Origin: Oligoflexia bacterium
Lineage (GTDB): Bacteria; Bdellovibrionota; UBA1018; CAIMNF01
DNA length: 41,062 nt
Assembly: GCA_903845155.1 (NCBI GenBank)
Contig: CAIMWN010000145.1
Coordinates: forward strand, 1 to 41,062
Direction: 5' to 3'
The position numbers and the translations under genes are program-made. Positions 18,610-28,260 of this stretch are shown here, in pieces. The notes under the pieces are model-generated. The model worked only from the letters and a program-made list of their open reading frames with translations. It did not search any database and had not been told where the DNA came from. Within the stretch, counting starts at the first letter, position 1; every line of letters begins with the position of its first letter.

Positions 18610-19758
18610 TTATTTTGCGTTCTTTTGATAGCTAAAGCTCAGCAAATTACCACCGCGACTCAATACATAAAGCCAGTCGCGAGCAGCATCGTAGGCGATC
18701 CCGCCTGAGAAACCAGTGCCATAGCCAATTTGAAAACGGTATTCCAGTGCGCCCGTCTCGCGATTGAGTGCATAAAGATACTCGCTGCTGGACGCGAATA
18801 CCACATGCTTCTCTAGAACCACCACATCGGATGCAATACCGACGTCGAGTTCAAACTTCCAAATCTCTGCGCCTGTCTTTGCATCGAGAGCATACACATC
18901 GCCACGTGAAGTAGGCACATAGAGAATGCCATTTGCGACCGTCACTTTTTTAGAACTACCCAATCCTTCTTTTACCCACACCGGAACGCCATTACTTGCA
19001 TTTAAGGCATAAAGTGCGTTGTCGTAAGCAGGTACGTAGACCAAATCACCATTCATGATCAATTCGGCATTGATGTTTGAAAATCGTTTATTGGAGTTGA
19101 GCTGCTTTTCCCAAAGTACTTTGCCATCTTTGCGATTGAGCGAAACCAAGGCGCCATCTGCAAACCCTACCCAAACTGCATCACCCACCACAAGCGGGCG
19201 TGAACCACCGTGAATCGTTGGACCAGAAACATTTCGTCTACGATAATGCCACTGCCATTTACCGGTATTTGCTTCGATGGACAGGATCGCATCGTCACTC
19301 GTCACCACATACAAATCAGCGCCGACTACGGTAGGCTTTGATGAAACAGGATTACGGAGGGAGTACGTCCAATTTGTTTTTCCAGTATCGGTCGATACTG
19401 AATAAACATTTCCATCACCGCCGGTGAAGTAAGCATTTCCATTTTGAATTTCAATTGGGCTCACTACTCCATTTGAAATTTGAATTTTCCATTTCTCTTG
19501 TAAAATCTTTGGATACAAAGAGATCAACCCAAAGCGTTCACTGCCAAACAATAATGTATTCTCGTGAATAACTGGCGCTACGTACTCCATGCCCGGCACC
19601 ACGAGTTGCGAGGAAACCGGCTCAATCGAATAGGTCCATTGGCGTCTCAAAATCTCGCCCTTGTTCACAAAGTTTGGACGAAGGTTTCTGGACGCACATC
19701 CAGAACCCGCGATCATCATGATTGTTAAAAATACAGCAGCCAGTGATAATCGAATCAT
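18610..19758 (-). CDS. bamB: BamB-like outer membrane assembly lipoprotein, PQQ-type beta-propeller
   Basis: Lipobox-like MIAGSGCASR; repeated GKTNWTYSL / GKVLWEKQL / GAEIWKFEL blades. Confidence 0.85.
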   Translation of the reverse strand: MIRLSLAAVFLTIMMIAGSGCASRNLRPNFVNKGEILRRQWTYSIEPVSSQLVVPGMEYVAPVIHENTLLFGSERFGLISLYPKILQEKWKIQISNGVVSPIEIQNGNAYFTGGDGNVYSVSTDTGKTNWTYSLRNPVSSKPTVVGADLYVVTSDDAILSIEANTGKWQWHYRRRNVSGPTIHGGSRPLVVGDAVWVGFADGALVSLNRKDGKVLWEKQLNSNKRFSNINAELIMNGDLVYVPAYDNALYALNASNGVPVWVKEGLGSSKKVTVANGILYVPTSRGDVYALDAKTGAEIWKFELDVGIASDVVVLEKHVVFASSSEYLYALNRETGALEYRFQIGYGTGFSGGIAYDAARDWLYVLSRGGNLLSFSYQKNAK

Positions 19759-20393
19759 TTGACCAACTCTTGAGCAGCCACTGCTGCACGAGACGACGGT
19801 AGATCCTTATTTAATCTTTCAGCGAATTGTTTTGCTTTGTCTTTTTCATTCAGTTTCAAATGGGTACGAACTAGCTCCAGTAAGAACTCCCCGTTTAATC
19901 CATCCACATTTTTTGCAAGCCCCTCTTGAAATGCAGCCACTGCTTCTTTCATACGGTTTGCGCGCTCTTCAGAAACACCCAGAACATAATAAGCAGACGC
20001 TTTTTGAAAATTTGAATGCGCAAAGGTAGTGGTCTTTTGAAGTGCAGAGGTAGCTTTGTCCGCTTGGCCATGATCCATATAAAGAGTGCCGAGTCTGAGA
20101 GCGGCTTCATAGAGAACATTGCTGGACGCATTTTTTGCATTGATCAGCCCATTTAACTCAGACACCGTTTTTGATAGTTTTGCATCGACATCGAAAGTGG
20201 TGCCTGGAGCACGTTGATCTTCCGGCAGGGCTTTCATTTCTTCTTCAAAGGTTTTTGAAATTTTAAAAAGGGCAGATTTGCCTTCTTGATCCTTTTTTTC
20301 ATTTGCACTTTGCACGAAGTATACGCCCACACCGATTACAATGAGAGCGCCAATGAGTATGCCTATTTTTTTTTGGTCGAGTAAATTGTTCAT
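19755..20393 (-). CDS. YfgM-like single-TM tetratricopeptide protein
   Basis: N-terminal TM IGILIGALIVIGVGVYFV followed by TPR-like helices; 4-bp overlap with bamB. Confidence 0.75.
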   Translation of the reverse strand: MNNLLDQKKIGILIGALIVIGVGVYFVQSANEKKDQEGKSALFKISKTFEEEMKALPEDQRAPGTTFDVDAKLSKTVSELNGLINAKNASSNVLYEAALRLGTLYMDHGQADKATSALQKTTTFAHSNFQKASAYYVLGVSEERANRMKEAVAAFQEGLAKNVDGLNGEFLLELVRTHLKLNEKDKAKQFAERLNKDLPSSRAAVAAQELVK

Positions 20394-20460
20394 ATCATAT
20401 AGGTGTATGGTTTGAATCGACTATTGTCAAAAAAAAAGGCTATGTTACGCTAGAGGAAAG

Positions 20461-20961
20461 ATGAAATTCTCTCTCCTCCTCCTTTTTGCATTCGTGAGCA
20501 CTTGCTGGTCTCCAGTTGCATATTCAAAAGAGCTCTACGGTCGCATGGGCCTTGGATACAATGCAGAGTTTGCGAATACTACTCAAACGAACGGCGTGCC
20601 CGCAATTAGCTTTAAATATGGCTTTGCTCCCCGCCTCGCACTCGAACTTGTGGCTGGTTTCTACTCGGGTACCGGAGGAACTGGGGTCGCTGCGTTAAAA
20701 CTCATGCAAACCATGCATGCGGAAAGCTACCTTAACTTTTACTATCTTTTTGGTGCCGGTCTCGTATCAGCTAATTCAGTAAGCGGAACTGAGTTCCTCG
20801 GGGGCCTCGGCACCGAGTTTTTTATTCCTGGAATTGAGAGCGTAGGCTTCAGCTTCGAAACCGGGATTGCGGTCGAGAACCTTACCTCGCCTTCTAAATC
20901 TTTTGTTCTTGAAACCTTTGGATTGAGCTTTATACAAGCGGGGATGCACTTTTATTTCTAA
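20461..20961 (+). CDS. Small outer-membrane beta-barrel protein
   Basis: Signal peptide MKFSLLLLFAFVSTCWSPVAYS; alternating aromatic/glycine strands; terminal aromatic HFYF. Confidence 0.65.
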   Translation: MKFSLLLLFAFVSTCWSPVAYSKELYGRMGLGYNAEFANTTQTNGVPAISFKYGFAPRLALELVAGFYSGTGGTGVAALKLMQTMHAESYLNFYYLFGAGLVSANSVSGTEFLGGLGTEFFIPGIESVGFSFETGIAVENLTSPSKSFVLETFGLSFIQAGMHFYF

Positions 20962-20962
20962 C

Positions 20963-21703
20963 TTGATCTATAAACGATTTCTTGGCCTGACTCTACTAAT
21001 CAGCCTTCTTTGCATGGGTGGACGAACAGCCTATGCGCAAGAGGGTGCGGCGGGTGCTCCAAAGAAGGATGATCCGGGCCTCTTTGATCAATCGTCGCCA
21101 TACTTGGAATACGGCGATTTCAACACCAACGAGGACGAGGATACGGATGCGCTCTACTTTCAGTACGGACGCTTTTTCGGATTAAGCCTAGGCTTGGGCT
21201 ATGAGACTGCAACGGGCAATCGTGGCCTCCTCTATCAACCAGCCTTTCCGCGCTTCGATGCTAAGGTTCACTACTGGTTTGATTTTCAATTTGCCATGTC
21301 GATGGGGATCTTCTTTGCCAGCCACTCATTCAACTTCAACGGTGATATTTTCACAGAACAACTCATCGGTTACGGGCTAGACCTCCAGTATTACTTTGAC
21401 GTTCGGAATGCGGCAGCAGCCCTCAGTTTCTCGAATCCCTATATTATTATGGGTGTCGGTGCCATGAGCAAAACCGAGACGCATACCCAAGGAACCTCGC
21501 CCGCCGGTGATTCCGGATTCAGCGTGAGCATGGGTGCCGGACTTGAATTTCCGATTACCTATAAAAAAACCTATTTCATTTTGGAAGCGCGCTATGCCAC
21601 CCAAAATTTCGCGGACACGAGTACCCCCGTATTTAAGTCTCGGGTCGCCGACCTGAGCGGCGGCTTCCTAAGCCTCATGGCTCATTTAATGTTTACCTGG
21701 TAA
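20963..21703 (+). CDS. Outer-membrane beta-barrel protein (TTG start)
   Basis: Signal peptide FLGLTLLISLLCMGGRTAYAQ; beta-barrel-like strands; C-terminal LMAHLMFTW. Confidence 0.65.
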   Translation: MIYKRFLGLTLLISLLCMGGRTAYAQEGAAGAPKKDDPGLFDQSSPYLEYGDFNTNEDEDTDALYFQYGRFFGLSLGLGYETATGNRGLLYQPAFPRFDAKVHYWFDFQFAMSMGIFFASHSFNFNGDIFTEQLIGYGLDLQYYFDVRNAAAALSFSNPYIIMGVGAMSKTETHTQGTSPAGDSGFSVSMGAGLEFPITYKKTYFILEARYATQNFADTSTPVFKSRVADLSGGFLSLMAHLMFTW

Positions 21704-21724
21704 AAGGTCGTCCCGATCTTTGCC

Positions 21725-22423
21725 TCATGCCCTGGTGTTAAGATACGGGTTGGTCTTTCGTTCATGCCCGACCGTGGTGCTCGGCCCGTGGCCGGGCCAA
21801 ATGATGGTGTCATCACTTAAGGTCATTATTCGCGTCTGAATACTTTGCACCAGCTGCTGATCGTTACCGCCCCAGAGATCGGAACGACCGACGCTCCCGC
21901 GAAAAAGAGTGTCTCCCGTAAAGACGGACTCTGGGATACTTGCCTCCGAATCCTCATGCTTACGAAAACACACGCCGCCCGGCGAATGCCCCGGCGTGTG
22001 CAGAACTGTAAACTTCATTTTACCCACACCCATTTTTTGCCCGTCCTGAAGATACTGATCTACTGGTAAGGGAGGCACAAATTGAAAACCAAATCGAGCC
22101 CCCTGCTCTGGTAATCTTGAATAAATGACCTCATCTGCCTGATGAAGAAAAATTTGTGGTGCGTCCACTCCGGCAGCAATAAAATGCTCTTTTACTGCAC
22201 GCGTGGCACCAATGTGATCAAAATGAGCGTGGGTGTGTAAAAGAGCCTTCACCTGAATGGGGGCACCCAGGACATCTTCGATCTCCTTAATTTCTTTCAA
22301 AATAAATGCTGCCTCATCGCCTGGATCGACGATCACGGCTTTCAGCGTTTCTTTGCAAACTAAAATTTGGCAGTTACATTGAAGCCGACCGACTGGAAGT
22401 GTTTTTTGAATGAAGTTTTGCAT
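21725..22423 (-). CDS. MBL-fold metallo-hydrolase (glyoxalase II-like)
   Basis: LLHTHAHFDHIGATR (HxHxDH), HTPGHSPGGVCF, VFTGDTLFRGSVGRSDL, WPGHGPSTTVGHE. Confidence 0.9.
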   Translation of the reverse strand: MQNFIQKTLPVGRLQCNCQILVCKETLKAVIVDPGDEAAFILKEIKEIEDVLGAPIQVKALLHTHAHFDHIGATRAVKEHFIAAGVDAPQIFLHQADEVIYSRLPEQGARFGFQFVPPLPVDQYLQDGQKMGVGKMKFTVLHTPGHSPGGVCFRKHEDSEASIPESVFTGDTLFRGSVGRSDLWGGNDQQLVQSIQTRIMTLSDDTIIWPGHGPSTTVGHERKTNPYLNTRA

Positions 22424-22427
22424 GGTT

Positions 22428-23510
22428 TTATAAAATTAACATAGCGTCGCCATAGCTGTAAAAACGATATTTTCCACGAATCGCCTCTTGGTATAAGTCG
22501 AATAACCATTCACGTCCGCTTTCCTCATCGAGAAACGAGGCCACCATCATCAGTAGCGTACTTTCAGGCAAATGAAAATTAGTGAGGAGTGCATCAGCAA
22601 CACTCCACGCGTGCTGACTTCCTGGATAAATGAATAAATTTACCTCTCCTTTTTTTGGGAGTAGGGTTTGCGTTCTTCGATCATAAGCCCCCTCTAAAGC
22701 CCGCGTCGTAGTAGTCCCCACTGACAGAATTTTCTTTCCCTGTCTTTTTAATTGATTCAGGTGATCGGAAAGCTCCTGGCTAATCTCCACGAACTCTCCA
22801 TGCATTAAATGCTCGCGAATATCATCAGTCGTTACCGGCTTAAAAGTGCCGGTTCCCACGTGGAGAGTCAGCTCATTCCAAAGAATTCCTTTTTCAGCTA
22901 AGGCTTGAATCAGTTCCGGGGTAAAATGCCTGCCCGCCGTAGGTGCAGCTACTGATCCATCACTTTTGGCAAAAACGGTATTATAAATCTCAAGCTCATG
23001 CTGGCCTTGATCACTACTCATTAGACCGAGAAGTTTCCTTTTCGCTTCGATATAGGGCGGCAAGGGCACCTCGCCGATCTTGGCTTCAATTGGATCTTCA
23101 CTAAATTTAGCGGTGATGAATGCCCCAGATGTGGTTTCTTCACGCGAAACTACCTCGGCCAAAACATCCCCGACTTTAAACTGAAAACCCGACGTCACTC
23201 TTCCGCTCGTTTTCATTAGGCCTTGCCAAGTGCGATCAGCCATTTTCTTTAATAAGAAAAATTCTACTTTTCCACCCGTGCCCACTCGTTCTCCAAATAA
23301 ACGAGCCTTAAAGACTCGCGTATTATTCGCGACAATGGCGTAACTGTCGTTCAATACTTTTGGTAAATCTTTAATGTGAAGGTGCCGTATTTTACGCGAT
23401 TTTCGATCGACCACCATCAAGCGCGACTCATCCCGCTTGGACAGCGCTTCGGCAGCAATCAATTCAGGTGGAAGATCAAAATGATAGGAAGTACGTAAAA
23501 AATGGGACAC
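22428..23510 (-). CDS. queA: S-adenosylmethionine:tRNA ribosyltransferase-isomerase
   Basis: FDLPPELIA, RDESRLMVVDR, NNTRVFKARL, APTAGRHFTPELI, TLHVGTGTFKPV. Confidence 0.96.
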   Translation of the reverse strand: MSHFLRTSYHFDLPPELIAAEALSKRDESRLMVVDRKSRKIRHLHIKDLPKVLNDSYAIVANNTRVFKARLFGERVGTGGKVEFFLLKKMADRTWQGLMKTSGRVTSGFQFKVGDVLAEVVSREETTSGAFITAKFSEDPIEAKIGEVPLPPYIEAKRKLLGLMSSDQGQHELEIYNTVFAKSDGSVAAPTAGRHFTPELIQALAEKGILWNELTLHVGTGTFKPVTTDDIREHLMHGEFVEISQELSDHLNQLKRQGKKILSVGTTTTRALEGAYDRRTQTLLPKKGEVNLFIYPGSQHAWSVADALLTNFHLPESTLLMMVASFLDEESGREWLFDLYQEAIRGKYRFYSYGDAMLIL

Positions 23511-23579
23511 CCCGGCATATTATCATTCTAATCCTGTGTTCAAAAGTCATATTTTGCATTAGCATTCCTGATAAAGGGC

Positions 23580-24515
23580 GTGAAAATGATTCATCTCATT
23601 GGATTCGGTGGACAAGGAAAAGCATGGGCTCCTTCACTTCAAGAAGCAGGAGTTCAGGTGATGGTATATTTACCGGACCACTCACACTCAGTTGCAATCG
23701 CGGAGGGTGCAGGAATTAAGACTCGCCCCATTCATTTACTCACTGAGTTTTTAAAGAAAAATGACACGGTTGTTTTCGCCTGTCCTGATCGCAAGATTGG
23801 TGAAGTTTATCAAAAATATATTTCTGCATGTTCTGAAAAATTACACCTGATTCTGATTCACGGATTTGCGATGTGGAGTGGCGACCTGATCCCCAATAGA
23901 AATCATAGCGTTTGTTTACTTGCACCCAAGGCTATCGGACCTGAGCTTCGTGAAGCGATTCAAAACTCGCAGAAAACTAAAACGCCACACTCGCTGAAGG
24001 CCGCTGTTTGTGTAAGTGCGGGTGATGGTGAGGTAGACTTCCCTCGCCAGAACGTGATGACGATCGCGACCCAGAGTTTAGCATTCGATTCTCAAAGTCT
24101 CATCGAAGCCTCCTTTGATCAAGAGACCGTGGGCGATCTTATCTCTGAACAGCTCCTCCTTTGTGGAGGAGTGTTTTCACTGCTCGAATGGACGATGAAG
24201 GAAATGCGTGATGCTCAAATCCCAGAAGCGCTCATTCACGAGGAATGTATTACCGAACTTGAACTCATTGCACGCGTGTTACGAAAAAAAGGTCTGCCCG
24301 GAACGCTTCAAGCGATCAGTGATTCCGCAAAGGCGGGTGCAGTGATGATGAGAAAACGTTTTATCGAACATAAGCTCCCAGAACTCCTTCATCTGCAAGC
24401 GAATGAAGTCCTGGATAAAACTTTTTTAAAAAATCTTTCAAACGAAGCAGAATGGAAATCTGATTTAAGTGGCGCTTTTCAAGCAAAGGCTGCACCCAGA
24501 GGAAATCAAACATGA
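23580..24515 (+). CDS. Ketol-acid reductoisomerase-like (IlvC-family) NAD(P)-dependent enzyme; candidate ketopantoate reductase
   Basis: GFGGQGKAWAPSLQEAGVQV (GxGxxG), LILIHGFAM, LLAPKAIGPE, FDQETVGDLISEQLLLCGGV, HEECITELELIA, QAISDSAKAGA align with class I KARI motifs. First gene of the pan/coa run. Confidence 0.8.
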   Translation: MKMIHLIGFGGQGKAWAPSLQEAGVQVMVYLPDHSHSVAIAEGAGIKTRPIHLLTEFLKKNDTVVFACPDRKIGEVYQKYISACSEKLHLILIHGFAMWSGDLIPNRNHSVCLLAPKAIGPELREAIQNSQKTKTPHSLKAAVCVSAGDGEVDFPRQNVMTIATQSLAFDSQSLIEASFDQETVGDLISEQLLLCGGVFSLLEWTMKEMRDAQIPEALIHEECITELELIARVLRKKGLPGTLQAISDSAKAGAVMMRKRFIEHKLPELLHLQANEVLDKTFLKNLSNEAEWKSDLSGAFQAKAAPRGNQT

Positions 24516-25312
24516 GTTCACATCAAGAATCGAAAACGGACTTAAAAAAAATAACGACCAGAACCATTCGAAGCAAAAAGGGTAAGGAGAAAATTACTTC
24601 CCTCACTGCCTATGATTATCCCACTGCATCTTGGTGTGATGAGGCTCATCTCGATTTAATATTAGTCGGCGATTCACTGGGTAATGTGATCTACGGCGAA
24701 AAGTCTACTTTACCCGTCACAATGGACATGATGCTCGCACATACCCGGGCGGTAAGCCGCGGCGTGAAACACGCACTCCTCATTGCTGACATGCCTTTTC
24801 TTTCGTATCAAACTTCCATTCCTGAAGCGATCCACAACGCGGGACGATTTTTAAAAGAAGCAGGTGCTGAGGGAGTAAAACTAGAAGGCGGCGCTGAAAT
24901 GGAAGACACCATTTTAGCGATCACTCGTGCGGGAATTCCTGTCATGGCCCACATTGGTTTAACACCACAAAGCGTGCATGCGATGGGCGGTTACCGTACT
25001 CAAGGTAAAACGCCTTCAGAGCGAGATGTGCTGATGAATAGCGCAAAAGCAGTAGAGCGTGCTGGCGCGTTTTGCGTGGTGCTGGAGTGTGTGGAAGAAA
25101 CACTCGCGAAAGAAATTACAGAAGCTCTATCCATTCCGACTATTGGAATTGGATCAGGAAATTCCTGTGACGGACAGATTTTGGTACTCCATGACTTATT
25201 AGGCCTCACCGAAGGGCATGCGCCGAAATTTGTTCGGCCGACCGGCGCATTTCGTGGCCCCATTATTGAATCCATCAAGGCATACGCAAACCGAACCAGG
25301 GAAGGTGTATGA
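24512..25312 (+). CDS. panB: 3-methyl-2-oxobutanoate hydroxymethyltransferase
   Basis: LTAYDYPTASWCDEAHLDLILVGDSLGNVIYG, VKLEGG, HIGLTPQSVHAMGGYRTQGK, IGIGSGNSCDGQILVLHDLLGL. Confidence 0.97.
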   Translation: MSSHQESKTDLKKITTRTIRSKKGKEKITSLTAYDYPTASWCDEAHLDLILVGDSLGNVIYGEKSTLPVTMDMMLAHTRAVSRGVKHALLIADMPFLSYQTSIPEAIHNAGRFLKEAGAEGVKLEGGAEMEDTILAITRAGIPVMAHIGLTPQSVHAMGGYRTQGKTPSERDVLMNSAKAVERAGAFCVVLECVEETLAKEITEALSIPTIGIGSGNSCDGQILVLHDLLGLTEGHAPKFVRPTGAFRGPIIESIKAYANRTREGV

Positions 25313-26085
25313 AACTTCTGCTCGATGTCGGCAACACCTCTACTACTTGGGGAGTTTCTGAACTCGTCCACGGTAAACCGATGCTCACTCATCAAGGCTA
25401 TGTAGACACACATCCACTCACTTCGCTTGGCGGGCGCCTACAATCACCACTTAAAGAATTATCAGTGAAAAATGCATTAAAAGAAGTTTGGGTTGCTTCG
25501 GTAGTCAGGGGCGCTACACCGGTACTAGAGAAAAGTTTTGGGACAGCAAAAATTAATCGAATTTTGCCTGGGAATATTCAAGGCATTCCTAACCTTACGC
25601 TTGAACCTGAAAAAGTGGGAATTGATCGACTGGTCAATGCCAAAGCCGCACTTCGCGAACACAAACCTCCTTTTATTATTGTAGACTCGGGGACCGCGAT
25701 CACCTTATGTGCGATTAATAAAAAGGGTGAATACTTGGGTGGAGCAATTCTTCCAGGACTTGAACTCGCCCGAAATGCACTCAGCGAAAAAACATCACTT
25801 CTGCCGAGCGTGGAAATTCGTGCGCCAGCAGGGGCACCTGAAGAGTCCATCGGCAAAAACACTGAAGAAGCGCTTCACACCGGGATAGTACTAGGCGCAG
25901 CCCATGCAATTCGTGGTCTCTACCGTGATTTCGCGAAACAACTTACCGGCAGTGAATCGCCGAAACCGGTAACCTTCATTGGTACCGGAGGGAGAATTCC
26001 ACTCCTCGCTCGTTTTATTCCGGAGCTCGATCACATTGATCAAAATTTAACACTCAAAGGGATACAAGAAATTGCATATGAATAA
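25309..26085 (+). CDS. coaX: Type III pantothenate kinase
   Basis: LLLDVGNTSTTWGV, GIDRLVNAKAAL, IIVDSGTAITLCAI, GGAILPGLELARNALSEKTSLLP. Confidence 0.96.
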   Translation: MKLLLDVGNTSTTWGVSELVHGKPMLTHQGYVDTHPLTSLGGRLQSPLKELSVKNALKEVWVASVVRGATPVLEKSFGTAKINRILPGNIQGIPNLTLEPEKVGIDRLVNAKAALREHKPPFIIVDSGTAITLCAINKKGEYLGGAILPGLELARNALSEKTSLLPSVEIRAPAGAPEESIGKNTEEALHTGIVLGAAHAIRGLYRDFAKQLTGSESPKPVTFIGTGGRIPLLARFIPELDHIDQNLTLKGIQEIAYE

Positions 26086-27304
26086 TTTTTGGTTTGAATC
26101 TTATCGCGAGTTTTTTAAAGGAAAAAAAATCCTTCTAGGTATCACCGGATCCATTGCTGCTTTCAAAGCCGTAGACCTTGTTCGCTATTTAAAAAAATGT
26201 GGCGCCGAAGTAAAAGTAATCCTCACCGAAAATGCTACTCAATTTGTGACACCGCTCACTTTTCAAACGTTAAGTGGCTATGAAGTTGGAATTGCCAATG
26301 GATCGAAGGGGAAAATCGTTCATATTGAACTCGCCAAGTGGGCGGATCTAGTACTCATCGCACCCGCCACCGCTAATGTAATTGCAAAACTCGCGAATGG
26401 AATTGCTGACGACTTACTCACGACCGAAGTGCTCGCCACCATTGCACCCGTTTATATTGCCCCTGCCATGAATCCCACCATGCTTACCCACCCTGCTACC
26501 CAAAAGAACTTGTACCGAGTGACCAAACTTGGTTACAAAGTTTTAGACACGGGCTTCGGTCTTCATGCTTGTGGCGATGAAGGCTATGGCCGCATGCTTG
26601 AGCCAGCAGAAATCATTGCTCAGTTGACGAGCCCATTTTGTTTACCTTCTAACGGTAAAACCGCACTCATTTCAATGGGCCCCACTCGCTCTTATCTAGA
26701 CCCAGTCCGTTTCATTACCAATCGCTCGAGCGGCAAAATGGGCGCGGCTCTCGCTTTCGCGGCAGAAAAACAGGGTTATCATGTTGAAATTATTTCGGGC
26801 ATTGCTCACGATCACGCCCTCCCCTTGCCGAAGCTCGCTCACGTCACCAAAACCATGACGAGTAAAGAAATGGCAGACGCCGTGCTTCGCGCCTTCCCGA
26901 AGGTGGATCTATTCTTAAGTACTGCAGCCGTCCTTGATTTTGAGTTTCCGAAAATGAATACACAAAAACTAAAAAAGGACACATTGAAGAGTGATCACTT
27001 TAAATTGGAACCCACTCTCGACATTCTGAAACAAGTGGGCGCGATGAAGCGAAAAGACCAATTCGTGCTCGGCTTTGCTGCAGAGACAGATCAGTTACTT
27101 GAGAATGCAAAAAAGAAACTCAAGGCAAAGAATTGCGACGCGGTTTTTGTGAATCCGATTTCTGCTAAAATCGAGGGCTCGACGACTGGTTTCGAAAGCA
27201 GCCACAATCAAGGCTTTCTCGTCAGTGCTAAACGTGTCATCGAATATAAAATTCAAAACAAAACTAAACTCGCCACTGAAATCATGAAGGCCATTCACGA
27301 ATGA
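26072..27304 (+). CDS. coaBC: Bifunctional phosphopantothenoylcysteine decarboxylase/synthetase
   Basis: KILLGITGSIAAFKAVDLVRYLKK, APAMNPTM, GACGDEGYGRM-like segment (LHACGDEGYGRM), PTRSYLDPVRFITNRSSGKMG. Confidence 0.96.
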   Translation: MHMNNFWFESYREFFKGKKILLGITGSIAAFKAVDLVRYLKKCGAEVKVILTENATQFVTPLTFQTLSGYEVGIANGSKGKIVHIELAKWADLVLIAPATANVIAKLANGIADDLLTTEVLATIAPVYIAPAMNPTMLTHPATQKNLYRVTKLGYKVLDTGFGLHACGDEGYGRMLEPAEIIAQLTSPFCLPSNGKTALISMGPTRSYLDPVRFITNRSSGKMGAALAFAAEKQGYHVEIISGIAHDHALPLPKLAHVTKTMTSKEMADAVLRAFPKVDLFLSTAAVLDFEFPKMNTQKLKKDTLKSDHFKLEPTLDILKQVGAMKRKDQFVLGFAAETDQLLENAKKKLKAKNCDAVFVNPISAKIEGSTTGFESSHNQGFLVSAKRVIEYKIQNKTKLATEIMKAIHE

Positions 27305-28149
27305 AAGTCTTCCATGACATTGTCTCTTACTCAGCATGGAGAACGTCCCTTCCATCAAGTGCAAGTGTAGGTTTTGTACCAACGATGGGCGCACTCCATG
27401 CGGGTCATGCGCGCTTACTTGAAGTCTCCCGTGAGCAAAACACCCATACAGTGCTCTCTATTTTTGTAAATCCTACCCAGTTTGGGCCTAACGAGGATTT
27501 ATCAAAATACCCGCGCACCCTTGAATCAGATTTAAAAATCGCAGAGGCTGAAGGTGTTGCTGCCGTGTTCGTACCAACGGAGTCAATGCTCTATCCCGAT
27601 GGGTATTCCACCTTTGTCACCGAAGAGAAATTGTCGCTGCCTCTTTGCGGAGTATTTCGTCCTGGGCATTTTCGCGGAGTCGCCACTATTGTACTCAAGC
27701 TTTTTAACATCATCGAAGCCGATCACGCTTATTTTGGATTGAAAGATGCTCAACAATTTTTTGTGATTCAGAAAATGGCCCGGGACCTGAATGTGCGGAT
27801 CAAACTTACTGGCGTAGAGACGGTACGTGAAGCAAGCGGCCTTGCTCTGAGCTCCCGCAATACTTATCTGAGTAAAGAAGAACGAACCCTTACTGCGCCG
27901 CAGTTTTATCAAATTTTAATTTCGGCCAAAAATGAATTTCAAAACGGCGGCGTGATTGCTGCTGTCCTTGAAAGCGCGCGTGGGCGACTGGCGCAGGCTG
28001 GGTTTCAAGTACAATACTTAGAGCTTCGCTCAACACCTGAACTGACTGACTTAACCGCAATGAATATACTGCCGAAGGAAATGGGTGCGGTACTGGCCGG
28101 CGCGCTTTTTTTGGGAAAAGTTCGCCTCATCGATAACATAATCTGGTAA
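27301..28149 (+). CDS. panC: Pantothenate synthetase
   Basis: VGFVPTMGALHAGHARLL, VSIFVNPTQFGPNEDLSKYPRTLE, HFRGVATIVLKLFNI, ALSSRNTYL. Confidence 0.97.
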   Translation: MKVFHDIVSYSAWRTSLPSSASVGFVPTMGALHAGHARLLEVSREQNTHTVLSIFVNPTQFGPNEDLSKYPRTLESDLKIAEAEGVAAVFVPTESMLYPDGYSTFVTEEKLSLPLCGVFRPGHFRGVATIVLKLFNIIEADHAYFGLKDAQQFFVIQKMARDLNVRIKLTGVETVREASGLALSSRNTYLSKEERTLTAPQFYQILISAKNEFQNGGVIAAVLESARGRLAQAGFQVQYLELRSTPELTDLTAMNILPKEMGAVLAGALFLGKVRLIDNIIW

Positions 28150-28179
28150 AATCCAGCTCTTCCCCATTGCGCAACACAC

Positions 28180-28197
28180 TGTTTACTGAAGTAAACA
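28180..28197. repeat. Perfect inverted repeat TGTTTAC-TGAA-GTAAACA, candidate operator
   Basis: 7-bp arms with 4-nt spacer, between panC and the beta-helix gene; no adjacent T-tract. Confidence 0.55.
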
Positions 28198-28260
28198 CAG
28201 AAGACGTTTATTAAACTAAATTCATTTACATAAGTAGTTTAACTCATTACAACCCGCCCC

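Noticed and set aside
20427-20436. A9 tract before the beta-barrel gene as a phase-variable promoter spacer
   Set aside because: No convincing -35/-10 pair could be placed around it; likely ordinary AT-rich upstream DNA.
20461-21703. Two tandem beta-barrel genes as a duplication
   Set aside because: Both look like barrels but I saw no clear sequence similarity between them; adjacency alone is not evidence.
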